From contig NZ_QAOF01000001.1 of assembly GCF_003050745.1 (NCBI RefSeq), positions 868,001 to 932,000 of the forward strand: a stretch of DNA of 64,000 nt, in the 5' to 3' direction. Of this stretch, positions 26,961 through 36,231 are shown piece after piece; the stretch's first letter is position 1; each line of letters opens with the position of its first letter. Below the pieces are notes generated by a model that saw only the letters and a program-made list of their open reading frames with translations, was not told where the DNA came from and searched no databases. The DNA is from Sphingomonas sp. PP-CE-3G-477 (lineage in GTDB: Bacteria > Pseudomonadota > Alphaproteobacteria > Sphingomonadales > Sphingomonadaceae). The position numbers and the translations under genes were made by a program.

Positions 26961-28375
26961 CAGCCCTCCATGTCCTCGAGCTCGCGACCACGCGTCTCGG
27001 AGACCATCTTCCACACGAAGAAGAACGAGACGAAGGCCGACAGTGCGTAGAAGCCGTAGGTTAGCGACAGGCCGAGCGAGATCGCCATCGTCGGGAAGCT
27101 GACCGAGATCGCGAAGTTGGCGAACCACTGTGCGAAGCCCGCGACCGCCAGACCCGAACCGCGGATCTGGGTCGGGAACATCTCGCCGAGCATCACCCAC
27201 ATGATCGGGCCCCAGCTCAGGTTGAAGAACACGACGTACGCATTGGCCGCGATCAGCGCGATCAAGCCGTTCTGGTCTGAGAGACGCAACGAACCCTCGA
27301 CGATCGCACCGCTGGCAAAGCAGATGCCGACGATCGCAAGCGTGACGGTCATGCCCGCCGAGCCGATCAGCAACAGCGGCTTGCGCCCGACCTTGTCGAC
27401 CAAGGCGACCGTCAGCAGGCACGCGACGATCGACAGCGAGCCCGACAGGATGTTGATCAGCAGCGCGTCGCTTTCGCTGAAGCCGACCGACTGCCACAGC
27501 ACCGAGCCGTAATAGAACACGATGTTGATGCCGACGAACTGCTGGAAGATCGCGAGGCCGATGCCGGTCCAGACGATCGGGCGGATCTTGCCGCTCGCCT
27601 TGTCGATCAGGTCGGACAGCTTGGGACGATGCGCGTCGGCTGACAGCGAACCGCGGATCTCGGCGACCTTACGCTTGGCTTCGGTGGCGCCGAACAAGCG
27701 CGTAAGGACGGTCTCGGCTTCGTCGTAGCGCCCCTTGAGGACCAGGAAGCGCGGGCTTTCGGGGATCAGGAACAGCGTCACGAGATAGATCGCGGCAGGA
27801 ATGACCTGCATCCAGAACATCCAGCGCCACGCCGGATAGTCGAGCCAGAACAGCGCGGTCGACGAGCCGGCGATCCGCGCGAGATACCAGTTGGCGACGA
27901 ACGCACCAGTCAGGCCGGTGATGATCATGATCTGCTGCACGCTCGACAGCCGGCCACGGACGTTCGCGGGGACGACTTCGGAGATGTAGACCGGCGCGAG
28001 CACGCTGGCGGCACCGATGCCGAGCCCGCCGATGATGCGGGCGAGCACGAACATCGTCGCCGAAGTCGCTGCGCCCGCACCCAAAGCGCTGATGATGAAG
28101 AGCACCGCGGCGATCATCATGACGTTGCGGCGGCCGAGATTGTCGGCGAGCCTGCCCGCCATGAACGCGCCGACCGACGAGCCGATCAGGATCGCGCCGA
28201 CGGTGAAGCCGGTGCCGAGCGACGACAACGCGAACGTGCTTTCGAGCCCCGCCTGCGTGCCGTTGATGACGCCCGAGTCATAGCCGAACATGAAGCCGCC
28301 GATCGTCGCGACGATGACGATCATCGCGATAAGCGCTCGGTTCACGTGTTGGCCGGAATCTGCCGCAATGGTCAT
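26960..28375 (-). CDS. Sugar porter of the major facilitator superfamily (probable xylose importer)
   Basis: The product has 471 residues and twelve predicted membrane helices. ATG 28375 has AGAGGA upstream. Sugar-porter signatures are GGFMFGYDSGVINGT in helix 1, RLADNLGRR in loop 2-3, PVYISEVVPANVRGRLSS, PESPRFLVLKG before the central loop, and GLAIFQQFVGIN (the QQ-x-x-G-x-N sugar-binding motif of helix 7). It ends with the cytoplasmic ETRGRELE signature. It is of the E. coli XylE/GalP type and should import xylose or another monosaccharide by proton symport. Placement behind xylX, xylB and xylC supports D-xylose, with galactose as an alternative released by the GH35 enzyme. Confidence 0.93.
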   Translation of the reverse strand: MTIAADSGQHVNRALIAMIVIVATIGGFMFGYDSGVINGTQAGLESTFALSSLGTGFTVGAILIGSSVGAFMAGRLADNLGRRNVMMIAAVLFIISALGAGAATSATMFVLARIIGGLGIGAASVLAPVYISEVVPANVRGRLSSVQQIMIITGLTGAFVANWYLARIAGSSTALFWLDYPAWRWMFWMQVIPAAIYLVTLFLIPESPRFLVLKGRYDEAETVLTRLFGATEAKRKVAEIRGSLSADAHRPKLSDLIDKASGKIRPIVWTGIGLAIFQQFVGINIVFYYGSVLWQSVGFSESDALLINILSGSLSIVACLLTVALVDKVGRKPLLLIGSAGMTVTLAIVGICFASGAIVEGSLRLSDQNGLIALIAANAYVVFFNLSWGPIMWVMLGEMFPTQIRGSGLAVAGFAQWFANFAISVSFPTMAISLGLSLTYGFYALSAFVSFFFVWKMVSETRGRELEDMEG

Positions 28376-28418
28376 TGGTTTTCCTCTCTGGTGCAACGCT
28401 CTGGCGGCGTTTTGCGCA

Positions 28419-29306
28419 TTATAGTGTGAATAGTGTGATGGGGTCGACGAGCACGCCGGGGACGGCGACGCGGAAGGTGAAGAGATTGCCGGCGAGCGGC
28501 TGCGCCGCGCGGGCGTCGTCGTCGAGCCCCTTGGCCGCGGTCGTCGCATAGGCGGTGCGACCATCGGGACCGCCGAGTGCGATCTTGGTGATGTTGGCCA
28601 CCGGGAAGCGGACGACATCGGTAAGGCTGCCATCGGGGGCATAGCGTCGTGCTGCCCAGCCGCCGAAGAAACCGACCCACACGCCACCCTCGGAATCGCA
28701 GATCGCGCCGTCGGGGTGTCCGTCGTCCGGGCCGACGGTCAGGAATACGCGCGGCGCGCCGAGCGTGCCATCGGCGGCGATCGGATACGCGCTGATCGTC
28801 TTGCCGAGCGTGTCGACGGCGTAGAGCGTGCGGCCATCGGGCGAGATCGCCGGGCCGTTGGTGATCGCGACGGGCGGGATGTCGGTCTTGGTCAGCGCGC
28901 CGTCATGCCAGTGATAGACATGGCCGGTGAGGTCCGCCTCGGCATTGTCCATCGTCCCGAACCAGACACGGCCCGAGGGATCGCGTGCCGCATCGTTGAG
29001 GCGGTTGCCGGGTGTTTCGGGGTGAACCGCGGCGAGATGCTCGAACGCGCCGGTTGCCGGATCGAACCGGTGGAGGCCGCCGCGGATCCCCGCGAGGAAG
29101 TCGCCATCGTCGGTGGGGATCACCCAGCCGACCTGATCGGGCGCTTCCCACGTGTCGAGCGTTGCGGTCGCCGGATCGAACCGGTGCACGCACGGTGCCT
29201 TGATGTCGACGAACCAGAGTGCGGCGTCGCGCGCGATCCAGATCGGGCCTTCGCCGAGCGTCGCGCCGACGTCGCAGACGCTTTCCGCGGTGATCTCGTT
29301 CGTCAT
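28419..29306 (-). CDS. xylC: Xylonolactonase (SMP-30/gluconolactonase family)
   Basis: The product has 295 residues. ATG 29306 lies one base after the xylB stop. It is a six-bladed propeller of the SMP-30 family with the metal-binding Glu in ATLGEGPIW, the Asn/Asp pair around GNRLNDAARDPSGRVWFGT, ITNGPAISPDG, and HPDGAICDSEGGVWVGFFGG containing the conserved Asp. It hydrolyses D-xylono-lactone to D-xylonate, the second step after XylB. The sequence pattern follows Caulobacter XylC along its length. No signal peptide is present, so it acts in the cytoplasm. Confidence 0.92.
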   Translation of the reverse strand: MTNEITAESVCDVGATLGEGPIWIARDAALWFVDIKAPCVHRFDPATATLDTWEAPDQVGWVIPTDDGDFLAGIRGGLHRFDPATGAFEHLAAVHPETPGNRLNDAARDPSGRVWFGTMDNAEADLTGHVYHWHDGALTKTDIPPVAITNGPAISPDGRTLYAVDTLGKTISAYPIAADGTLGAPRVFLTVGPDDGHPDGAICDSEGGVWVGFFGGWAARRYAPDGSLTDVVRFPVANITKIALGGPDGRTAYATTAAKGLDDDARAAQPLAGNLFTFRVAVPGVLVDPITLFTL

Positions 29307-29307
29307 G

Positions 29308-30093
29308 TCAGCGCCAGCCGGCGTCGACGAAATAATCGTGACCGGTGCACATCCGTGCATCGTCCGACGCGAGGAACAGCACCAGCGCGGCGACGTCGGC
29401 GGGCTGGACACGGGTCTTCAGGCACTGTGCGGCGATGATCTCCGCCTCGCCCTCGGGCGTGTACCATTTCAGCTGGCGCGGCGTTTCGACGTTGCCGGGG
29501 ACGATCGTGTTCACGCGAATGCCGTCGCCACCGAGGTCGCGGGCCATCGCGCGGGTCATGCCCTCGATGCCGGCCTTGGCAGTCTGGTAGATCAGCAGTT
29601 CGGGCAGCGCGAGATGCCACGAGATCGAGCCGAAGTTCAGGATCACGCCGCCGCCGGCGCGCTTCATCGACGGCACCACGGCCTGGCCTGCGAAGAACAG
29701 GTGGCGCAGGTTGGTCGCCATCCGCTCGTCCCAATAGGCGGGCGTGACCTCTTCGATGCTGTGGCGATCGTCGTTGGCGGCGTTGTTGATCAGGATGTCG
29801 ATCCCGCCGAGCCGGTCTTCGATTCCGGCGATCGTCGTTTTCAGGGCGTCGATATCGCGCAGGTCGAGCGATGCGAAGATCGGCGCGGTCGCGACGTCGG
29901 GCGTCAGCGTTTCGATCAGCGCGTTCGCCGCGTCCTCGGCCATGTCGACGAACGCGACGTGCGCGCCCTGCCGTGCGAACGCCTCGACCAAGCCTGCACC
30001 GATCCCCGACGCGCCGCCGGTGATCAAGACGCGCTTGCCCTTGAGGCTGGGATAGATCGCCGTCTGGTCGGCGGCTTGGATCTTCTGCAACAC
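29308..30093 (-). CDS. xylB: D-xylose 1-dehydrogenase (SDR family)
   Basis: The product has 261 residues from GTG 30093, 4 nt after the xylX stop. It is a classical short-chain dehydrogenase with cofactor motif TGGASGIG, NNAAND in place of the usual NNAG, catalytic Ser in SISWHL, and YQTAKAG supplying the Tyr and Lys. The segments NDDRHSIEEVTPAYWDER, GSISWHLALPELLIYQTAKA and KWYTPEGEAEIIAAQCLK closely follow Caulobacter XylB, so the assignment is strong. It oxidises D-xylose to D-xylono-lactone with NAD+, committing the sugar to the Weimberg route. Confidence 0.94.
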   Translation of the reverse strand: MLQKIQAADQTAIYPSLKGKRVLITGGASGIGAGLVEAFARQGAHVAFVDMAEDAANALIETLTPDVATAPIFASLDLRDIDALKTTIAGIEDRLGGIDILINNAANDDRHSIEEVTPAYWDERMATNLRHLFFAGQAVVPSMKRAGGGVILNFGSISWHLALPELLIYQTAKAGIEGMTRAMARDLGGDGIRVNTIVPGNVETPRQLKWYTPEGEAEIIAAQCLKTRVQPADVAALVLFLASDDARMCTGHDYFVDAGWR

Positions 30094-30097
30094 GGGC

Positions 30098-31264
30098 TTA
30101 CGCTCCCTGGTTCTTGGTGGGCGCGAGCAGGCCCCGGCCTGCCAGATTGCGCATGAGATCGCCGATGCCGTAATTCCACGGTGCCGCGTCCTTCGACGTC
30201 GTCACCGGATTGACGAGCGCACCGAGCTTCGGATTGGAGATCGTGACGACGTCGCCGACCGCATGCGTGAAACCGCGACCGGGCTCGTCGCGGTCCTGCG
30301 TCGGCGCGAACAGCGTGCCGAGGAACAGCACGAAGCCGTCGGGATATTGATGCTCGCTCATCGCCTGGCGGACGAGCTCCTCGGGATCGCGGCTGATCTG
30401 GTCCATCGAACTGCTACCGTCGAGCCGATAGCCCTCGGCACCCTCGATCGTCAGCGCGATCTGCGCGGCGCGAACGTCGTCCATGCCGAAAGTCTCGTCG
30501 AACAGGCGGATGAACGGGCCGATCGAGCAGGACGCGTTATTGTCCTTCGCCTTGCCGAGCAGGAGCGCAGACCGCCCCTCGAAGTCGCGCAAATTGACGT
30601 CGTTGCCTAGCGCCGCGCCGACAGTCTTGCCGGTGCGGTCGACGATCAGGACGACTTCCGGCTCCGGGTTGTTCCAGGTGGAGTCGGAGCGGATGCCGAT
30701 CTCGCCACCCCAGCCGATCGTGGAAAGCGTCGGGCTCTTGGTGAAGATCTCCGCGTCGGGGCCGATCGCGACTTCGAGATATTGCGACCACATGCCGTCC
30801 TCGATCAGCGCGGCCTTCAGCGCGGCGGCCTCGGGCGAGCCGGGGACGACCGAGCGGATGCTGCCACCGACGCGCTCTTCGAGGCGGGCGCGGACCGCAA
30901 CGGCGGCCGACGCATCGCCCCGCGCGCGTTCCTCGATCACGCGCTCGAGCGCGGAGACGGCGAAGGTGACGCCGGAAGCCTTGACGCACTGGAGGTCGAT
31001 CGGGCTCAGCAGGCGGACGTCCGCGGTGGCATCGGGTGAGAGCGATAGGTCGTCGAGATGGCCGAGATCGGTGCCGGCAGCAGTATCGAACTTGCCGCTC
31101 GCGATCAGATCGGCGACGGTCGGTGCGACGTACGACATATCATACACGCGGCCGCCGCGGACGATGACCGGGGTCGGCCCGTCGCCCAATTCGATTCGGC
31201 CGAGCAACGCCGCCTGTTCCCAATCGGCGGGCAAGGCCCATGCCGATGCGAATGCGATCTCCAC
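30098..31264 (-). CDS. xylX: 2-keto-3-deoxy-D-xylonate dehydratase (FAH family)
   Basis: The product has 388 residues from GTG 31264, with GGAGGGG 8-10 nt upstream (31270-31280). It belongs to the fumarylacetoacetate-hydrolase fold family. The conserved stretches SGVTFAVSALERVIEERARGD, WNNPEPEVVLIVD, GNDVNLRDFEGRSALLL and KDNNASCSIGPFIRLFDETF match Caulobacter XylX, including the Glu-Glu-Asp metal site of the fold. It dehydrates 2-keto-3-deoxyxylonate to alpha-ketoglutaric semialdehyde. It is the first gene of a five-gene operon (xylX, xylB, xylC, transporter, mutarotase) and has its own promoter and operator-like site. Confidence 0.93.
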   Translation of the reverse strand: MEIAFASAWALPADWEQAALLGRIELGDGPTPVIVRGGRVYDMSYVAPTVADLIASGKFDTAAGTDLGHLDDLSLSPDATADVRLLSPIDLQCVKASGVTFAVSALERVIEERARGDASAAVAVRARLEERVGGSIRSVVPGSPEAAALKAALIEDGMWSQYLEVAIGPDAEIFTKSPTLSTIGWGGEIGIRSDSTWNNPEPEVVLIVDRTGKTVGAALGNDVNLRDFEGRSALLLGKAKDNNASCSIGPFIRLFDETFGMDDVRAAQIALTIEGAEGYRLDGSSSMDQISRDPEELVRQAMSEHQYPDGFVLFLGTLFAPTQDRDEPGRGFTHAVGDVVTISNPKLGALVNPVTTSKDAAPWNYGIGDLMRNLAGRGLLAPTKNQGA

Positions 31265-31285
31265 GATGTAATCCCCTCCAGGTTT

Positions 31286-31297
31286 GTTAGCGGTACC
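31286..31297. promoter_or_regulatory. Candidate LacI-family operator overlapping the xylX promoter
   Basis: GTTAGCGGTACC fits GKKAGCGNTAMC. On the minus strand it overlaps the probable -10 region of the promoter at 31295-31322, so binding would exclude RNA polymerase. Confidence 0.6.
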
Positions 31298-31322
31298 GTA
31301 TGCTGCGCAGCGACAGCGTCAA
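31295..31322 (-). promoter_or_regulatory. Candidate promoter of the xylX operon
   Basis: Read on the minus strand, TTGACG (31322-31317) is followed after 16 nt by TACGGT (31300-31295). The -35 hexamer is a five-of-six match. The -10 hexamer is weak, as is common in GC-rich alphaproteobacteria. The position fits a short leader before GTG 31264. Confidence 0.5.
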
Positions 31323-31517
31323 GTCCCCAATGTGGCATCCCGTTGCGCGAAGCTGATGTCGATCGGGCTTGCGCAAACCGTAAATGAACGACATTAATCT
31401 TACAAATGATATGTGCGAAGAGCGCCGACACCGTTGCTACGAGCAGCTGGGCGGGGAACTGGGAGAGGATGATGATCGCGATGTGCAGCTCGAAGCCGGC
31501 AACGCCCGAATTTTGAT

Positions 31518-31529
31518 GATAGCGATATC
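31518..31529. promoter_or_regulatory. Weaker operator-like palindrome before the GH35-GH31 pair
   Basis: GATAGCGATATC shares the AGCGNTA core and the outer G and C of the consensus but differs at positions 2 and 11. It lies 115 nt before the GH35 start codon. Confidence 0.35.
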
Positions 31530-31643
31530 ATTCTGCTCCGTCCGCGACGGCTTCGCGGGCAATTATCGCGTGTATATCGGCACCGATACCGAGGGGCGGG
31601 GGATCGGCTGTGCCGACCGCGCCTCTGCGCAAAAGGATTGAAG

Positions 31644-33275
31644 ATGGTTCGTATGAAGAGCGTACTCGCCGGGCTGGCGCTGTCGGCGTCGATAATTTCC
31701 AGCGTCGCGACTGCGCAGACCACCACCGAGATCCCACGTATGGTGACGACGAACGGCCGGCATGCGCTGATGGTCGATGGTGCGCCGTTCCTGATGCTCG
31801 CGGGGCAGGTCAACAACAGCAGCAATTATGCGTCGGCCTTGCCGCAGGTCTGGCCGCTGCTCGACCGGATCCACGCGAACACGGTGGAGATCCCGATCGC
31901 GTGGCAGCAGGTCGAGCCGGTCGAGGGCAAGTTCGATCTCTCGTTTCTGCAGACGTTGCTCGATCAGGCGCGCGTGCATGACAAGCGCATCGTGCTGCTC
32001 TGGTTCGGGACGTGGAAGAACACCTCGCCGGGCTACACGCCGGACTGGTTCAAGGCCGACAACAAGCGCTTCCCGCGGATGAAGGCGAAGGACGGCACCG
32101 ACCATTACGTCCATTCGCCGATGTTCCGCGCGACGCTGGAGGCGGACAAGCGCGCGTTCGTCGAGGTAATGAAATACCTAAAGGCGCATGACCCGCAGAA
32201 CACGGTGATCATGGTACAGCCCGAGAACGAGGTCGGCAGCTATCGTTCGCCACGCGATTACGGTCCGCAGGCGAATGCGGTGTTCGCGAAACCCGTGCCT
32301 GCCGAACTGGCGAGGGCGCTGAAGAAGCCGGGCGGGAGCTGGACGCAGATGTTCGGTGCGCAGGCGGATCGCGCGTTCAACACCTGGCATACCGCGCGGT
32401 TCGTCGATGAGATCGCGGCGGCCGGCAAGGCGATCAAGCCGTTGCCGATGTACGTCAACGCGTCGCTCGCCGGGCCGTCGAACGTCCCCGATCCGACCGG
32501 CGTCGCGAGCGGCGGGCCGCAGCAGGACGTGCTCGATATCTGGAAGGCGGCGGCCCCCGCGATCGATTTCGCCGCGCCCGATATCTACGACCGCGATGCG
32601 GGCCACGTCGCGCTGTACCTCGACGCCTATGCGCGGCCGGACAACGCGCTGATGGTGCCCGAGATCGGCAACGCGAAGGAATTTGCGCGTTTCTTTTGGG
32701 TGGCGCTCGGACACGGCGCAATCGGTTACGCGCCGTTCGGCATGGATGACACCGGGTATTTCAACTACCCGCTTGGGGCGAAGGCACTCGATCCAGAAAC
32801 GGTCGATGCGATCGGCGCCAAATACGGTGTGCTGGCGACGATGGGGCGCGACTGGGCGAAGATCGCCTTCGAGCATCCGACCTGGGGGGCGGCGAAGCCC
32901 GATGATGGCGCGAACCAGACCACGACGATGGGCAACTGGACGATCGCCACGAGCTATGGCGAATGGCAGTTCGGGCAGAAGGGCTGGACCTGGATCAAGT
33001 CCGAGCCGCCCGCCTGGGCGAAGGAAGCGGTCGGCGGGGTCGCGGTCGCGCATCTGTCGCCGAACGAGTTCCTCGTGGTCGGCGATCACGTCCGCCTGAA
33101 CTTCGGCACCGCGAAGGATGGCCCGAAGAACGGCTCCGTATTCCGCGTCGAGGAGGGCCGCGTGGTCGACGGGCGCTGGGTGATGAGCCGCATCTGGAAC
33201 GGCGACCAGACCGATTACGGGATCAACCTCATCACGCCGGTCATCCTGAAGGTGACCATGGGCAGCTACAAGTAA
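31644..33275 (+). CDS. GH35 beta-galactosidase with DUF5597 C-terminal domain, exported
   Basis: The product has 543 residues. ATG 31644 has AAAGGA upstream, and a signal peptide follows (MKSVLAGLALSASIISSVATAQ). The TIM barrel starts at HALMVDGAPFLMLAGQVNNSS. The acid/base Glu196 is in QPENEVGSY and the nucleophile Glu340 in MVPEIGN. The C-terminal 130 residues form the DUF5597-type beta domain. Exported beta-galactosidases of this architecture include a xyloglucan-active enzyme of Cellvibrio japonicus, encoded beside a GH31 alpha-xylosidase and a TonB receptor. The gene is followed after 33 nt by a GH31 gene here too. It should remove galactose from xyloglucan side chains. Confidence 0.9.
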   Translation: MVRMKSVLAGLALSASIISSVATAQTTTEIPRMVTTNGRHALMVDGAPFLMLAGQVNNSSNYASALPQVWPLLDRIHANTVEIPIAWQQVEPVEGKFDLSFLQTLLDQARVHDKRIVLLWFGTWKNTSPGYTPDWFKADNKRFPRMKAKDGTDHYVHSPMFRATLEADKRAFVEVMKYLKAHDPQNTVIMVQPENEVGSYRSPRDYGPQANAVFAKPVPAELARALKKPGGSWTQMFGAQADRAFNTWHTARFVDEIAAAGKAIKPLPMYVNASLAGPSNVPDPTGVASGGPQQDVLDIWKAAAPAIDFAAPDIYDRDAGHVALYLDAYARPDNALMVPEIGNAKEFARFFWVALGHGAIGYAPFGMDDTGYFNYPLGAKALDPETVDAIGAKYGVLATMGRDWAKIAFEHPTWGAAKPDDGANQTTTMGNWTIATSYGEWQFGQKGWTWIKSEPPAWAKEAVGGVAVAHLSPNEFLVVGDHVRLNFGTAKDGPKNGSVFRVEEGRVVDGRWVMSRIWNGDQTDYGINLITPVILKVTMGSYK

Positions 33276-33308
33276 CGAGCCGCGACGCTCGACGATATCA
33301 AAGGAACG

Positions 33309-36197
33309 ATGATGACGAAGGCTTTTGGTTTCGCGCTGCTGTTGGCTGGCAGCGCACTCACCCCGGCGGTTGCGCAAGCGCAGACGGCCAAGGGTAGTTT
33401 CGAGACGATCGCGAACGGGATCGGCGTTGCGCCGTCGAGCGGTCCGGCGGGCTGGGTCGAGGTGACGGTGCATGGTGACGGGATCATCCACGTCGTCGCC
33501 AGCCCGACGCGCGTGACGACCGCGCCCAGCCTGATGGTGCCGACGCCGCCCATCGCTGGCCAGTACACGGTCACGCGCGCCGGCAAGCGCGTGCTGGTCG
33601 CGACCGCGCGCGACACCGCCGAGGTCGATTTGAAGACCGGCCGCGTCCGCTTCCTCGACAAGGCGGGCAAGGTCGTGCTCGATCAGGCCGCCGCCCCGGC
33701 GTTCGCCGCGACCAGTGCGGACGGGAAGTCGTTCGTCGTCGCGTCGCAGCAGTTCAACCGCGGCACGGACGAGGGGCTTTACGGGCTCGGCCAGCACCAG
33801 AATACGCAGATGGATTACAACGGCGAGGACGTCGAACTCGCGCAGCACAACATGGATATCGCCGTCCCGTTCGTCGTCTCGACGCGCAACTACGGCCTGT
33901 TGTGGGATAATGACGGGATCACCCGCTTCGGCAATCCGCGGCCGTATTCGCTGGTGGGTACCGATGGCCTGAAGGTCACGAGCGGCGGCAAGCCCGGCTT
34001 CACGGCGCAATATTATCTCGGCGATCGGCTGGCGGTGACGCAGCAGGAAGCGTCGATCAACTACCAGTATATCAAGGATCAGGCGAAGTGGCCCGCCGCT
34101 GCCAAGGCGCAGACGGTCGCCGCGACCGGGGGCCAGAACACCGCGGGCAACGCGGTGCAGACGCAGAAGGTCGTGTGGACCGGCGACGTAACGCCCGACG
34201 TTAGCGGCGTGCACAAGTTCCAGCTCTACGGCTCGAGCTATTTCAAGGTGTTCGCGGACGGCAAGGAAGTGCTGAACCGCTGGCGCCAGAACTGGAACCC
34301 CTGGTACGCGAATTTCGACCTGCCGATGACCAAGGGCAAGCAGGTCAAGGTGCGGATCGAGTGGGAGCCGAACGCAGGCTATATCGCGCTGCTCCACAAT
34401 AATCCGCTCGCCGCGCCCGATCGCCATTCGGTGTGGTTCACCAGCGATATCGCGAAGTCGGTCAACTATTGGTACGTGCCCGGCAAGGACATGGACGATG
34501 TCGTTGCGGGCTATCGCTCGCTGACGGGCAAGGCCGTGATGATGCCGAAATGGGCGTACGGCTTCTGGCAGTCGCGCCAGCGGTACAATACGCAGGACGA
34601 GGTCGTCGATGTCGTCAAGACGTATCGCGACCTGAAGATCCCGCTCGATAATATCGTCCAGGACTGGTTCTACTGGCCCGAGAATGCATGGGGCAGCCAT
34701 GCGTTCGACAAGGCGCGCTTCCCCGAGCCGCAGAAGATGGTCGACAAGATCCACGACATGAACGCGCGCTTCATGATCTCGGTGTGGCCGAAATTCTATC
34801 CGACGACCGAGAACTACAAGGAGCTGGCGGCGAAGGGCTATACCTATCGCGGGAACCTCGATTACGGGAACAAGGATTGGGTCGGGCCGGGCTATCTGAA
34901 CACCGATTACGATCCATATGCACCCGAGGCGCGGACGATCTACTGGCGGCAGATCAAGGACAGCCTCGCGAAGATCGGCACCGATGCGTGGTGGCTCGAT
35001 GCGAGCGAGCCCGACATCCATTCGAACCTGTCGATCCCCGAGCGGATCGCGACGATGGGTCCGACAGCGGCCGGGCCGGGCGCGCAGTATTTTAACAGCT
35101 ATCCGCTGGTGCATGTCGGCGCGGTCTATGACGGCTGGCGCCAGTACAAGCCCGACGTCCGGCCTTTCATCCTGACGCGGTCGGGGTTTGGCGGGTTGCA
35201 GCGCGAGGGTGCCGCGGTGTGGTCTGGCGACGTGGCGAGCCGCTGGTACGATCTGCGCGCACAAATCTCGGCGGGCGTGAACATCTCGATGTCGGGCATC
35301 CCGAACTGGACGCACGACATCGGCGGGTTCGCGCTGGAGGATCGTTATGCGACCAAGACGCCGACCGCGGCGAACCTCGACGAATGGCGCGAGCTGAACC
35401 TGCGCTGGTTCCAGTTCGGCGCGTTCAGCCCGCTGTTCCGCAGCCACGGCGAGGCGCCGTACCGCGAAATCTACGAGATTTCGCCGGAAGGCTCGCCGAT
35501 GCGGCAATCCATGGTTTGGTACGACCAGCTTCGTTACCGGCTGATGCCCTATATCTACACGGTCGCGGCGGACACGTGGTTCAAGGACGGCAGCATCATG
35601 CGCGGCCTCGTGATGGACTATCCGAACGACGTGCAGGCGCGGAAGGTGAACGACGAATATCTGTTCGGCGACAGCTTTCTCGTCGCGCCGGTGACCGAGT
35701 ACAAGGCACGGTCACGCGCGGTGTACCTGCCGGCGGGGACCGCGAGCTGGTATGATTTCCAGACCGGGCAGGTGTATCGCGGCGGGCAGACGGTCACGGT
35801 GGCCGCGCCGTTCGAGCGGATGCCGCTGTTCGTGAAGGCCGGCGCGATCGTGCCGATGGGGCCGGTCACGCAGTATGTCGACCAGAAGCCCGACGCGCCG
35901 CTGACGTTGTCGGTCTACACCGGCGCGAACGGCAGCTTCGGACTGTACGAGGATGACGGCACCAGCGAGCAGTATCGTGGTGGTGCGTACAGCCGGATCC
36001 CGGTGACGTATGACGATGCGACCGGCGTGGTGACGCTGGGGGCTCGCGAAGGGCAAGGGTACAAGACCATGCCTGCGAGCCGGACGGTGCGGGTGCAGTG
36101 GATGACGGCTGGGCGTCCGCTGGATCTCGATGGGGCGGGCGATGCGACGGTGACGTATCGTGGAGCTGCGGTGGAGGTGAAGCGGCCCGGTAAGTAA
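33309..36197 (+). CDS. GH31 alpha-xylosidase with PA14 insertion, exported
   Basis: The product has 962 residues and a signal peptide (FALLLAGSALTPAVAQAQ). An N-terminal beta domain is interrupted by a PA14-like module at about residues 245-362 (INYQYIKD, DVSGVHKFQLYGSSYFKVFADGK, VRIEWEPNAGYIALLHNN). The catalytic barrel follows, with nucleophile Asp564 in WWLDASEPD and acid/base Asp641 in SGDVASRW, then a proximal beta domain and a DUF5110-like C-terminal domain. A PA14 inserted into a GH31 enzyme is the hallmark of xyloglucan-specific alpha-xylosidases such as Cellvibrio Xyl31A, where it binds long oligosaccharides. It would free xylose from the non-reducing end of xyloglucan oligosaccharides, feeding the xyl genes upstream. 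Confidence 0.9.
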   Translation: MMTKAFGFALLLAGSALTPAVAQAQTAKGSFETIANGIGVAPSSGPAGWVEVTVHGDGIIHVVASPTRVTTAPSLMVPTPPIAGQYTVTRAGKRVLVATARDTAEVDLKTGRVRFLDKAGKVVLDQAAAPAFAATSADGKSFVVASQQFNRGTDEGLYGLGQHQNTQMDYNGEDVELAQHNMDIAVPFVVSTRNYGLLWDNDGITRFGNPRPYSLVGTDGLKVTSGGKPGFTAQYYLGDRLAVTQQEASINYQYIKDQAKWPAAAKAQTVAATGGQNTAGNAVQTQKVVWTGDVTPDVSGVHKFQLYGSSYFKVFADGKEVLNRWRQNWNPWYANFDLPMTKGKQVKVRIEWEPNAGYIALLHNNPLAAPDRHSVWFTSDIAKSVNYWYVPGKDMDDVVAGYRSLTGKAVMMPKWAYGFWQSRQRYNTQDEVVDVVKTYRDLKIPLDNIVQDWFYWPENAWGSHAFDKARFPEPQKMVDKIHDMNARFMISVWPKFYPTTENYKELAAKGYTYRGNLDYGNKDWVGPGYLNTDYDPYAPEARTIYWRQIKDSLAKIGTDAWWLDASEPDIHSNLSIPERIATMGPTAAGPGAQYFNSYPLVHVGAVYDGWRQYKPDVRPFILTRSGFGGLQREGAAVWSGDVASRWYDLRAQISAGVNISMSGIPNWTHDIGGFALEDRYATKTPTAANLDEWRELNLRWFQFGAFSPLFRSHGEAPYREIYEISPEGSPMRQSMVWYDQLRYRLMPYIYTVAADTWFKDGSIMRGLVMDYPNDVQARKVNDEYLFGDSFLVAPVTEYKARSRAVYLPAGTASWYDFQTGQVYRGGQTVTVAAPFERMPLFVKAGAIVPMGPVTQYVDQKPDAPLTLSVYTGANGSFGLYEDDGTSEQYRGGAYSRIPVTYDDATGVVTLGAREGQGYKTMPASRTVRVQWMTAGRPLDLDGAGDATVTYRGAAVEVKRPGK

Positions 36198-36231
36198 GGG
36201 CTGGCCGGGGCGGGGCGGTCGGGGCCCCTCC

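Larger units (their letters stand above)
31265..31643. other. Divergent control region between xylX and the GH35 gene
   Basis: This 379-nt gap contains the xylX promoter and operator at its left end and a weaker operator-like palindrome at 31518-31529 nearer the GH35 gene. A frame of 85 codons at 31384-31641 crosses it but has no family resemblance, and I do not regard it as a gene. Local AT content is higher than in the surrounding genes, as expected for promoters. Confidence 0.6.

Noticed and set aside
31384..31641. 85-codon frame between xylX and the GH35 gene
   Set aside because: It overlaps the expected promoter and operator region, has no ribosome site of note and no family resemblance.
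32178..35507. Very long open frame (1109 codons) antisense to GH35 and GH31
   Set aside because: It is a by-product of GC-rich codon use opposite two certain genes. Its translation is Arg/Asp/His-rich without domains. Similar antisense frames at 5832-7853, 17820-20228 and 40165-42168 were rejected for the same reason.
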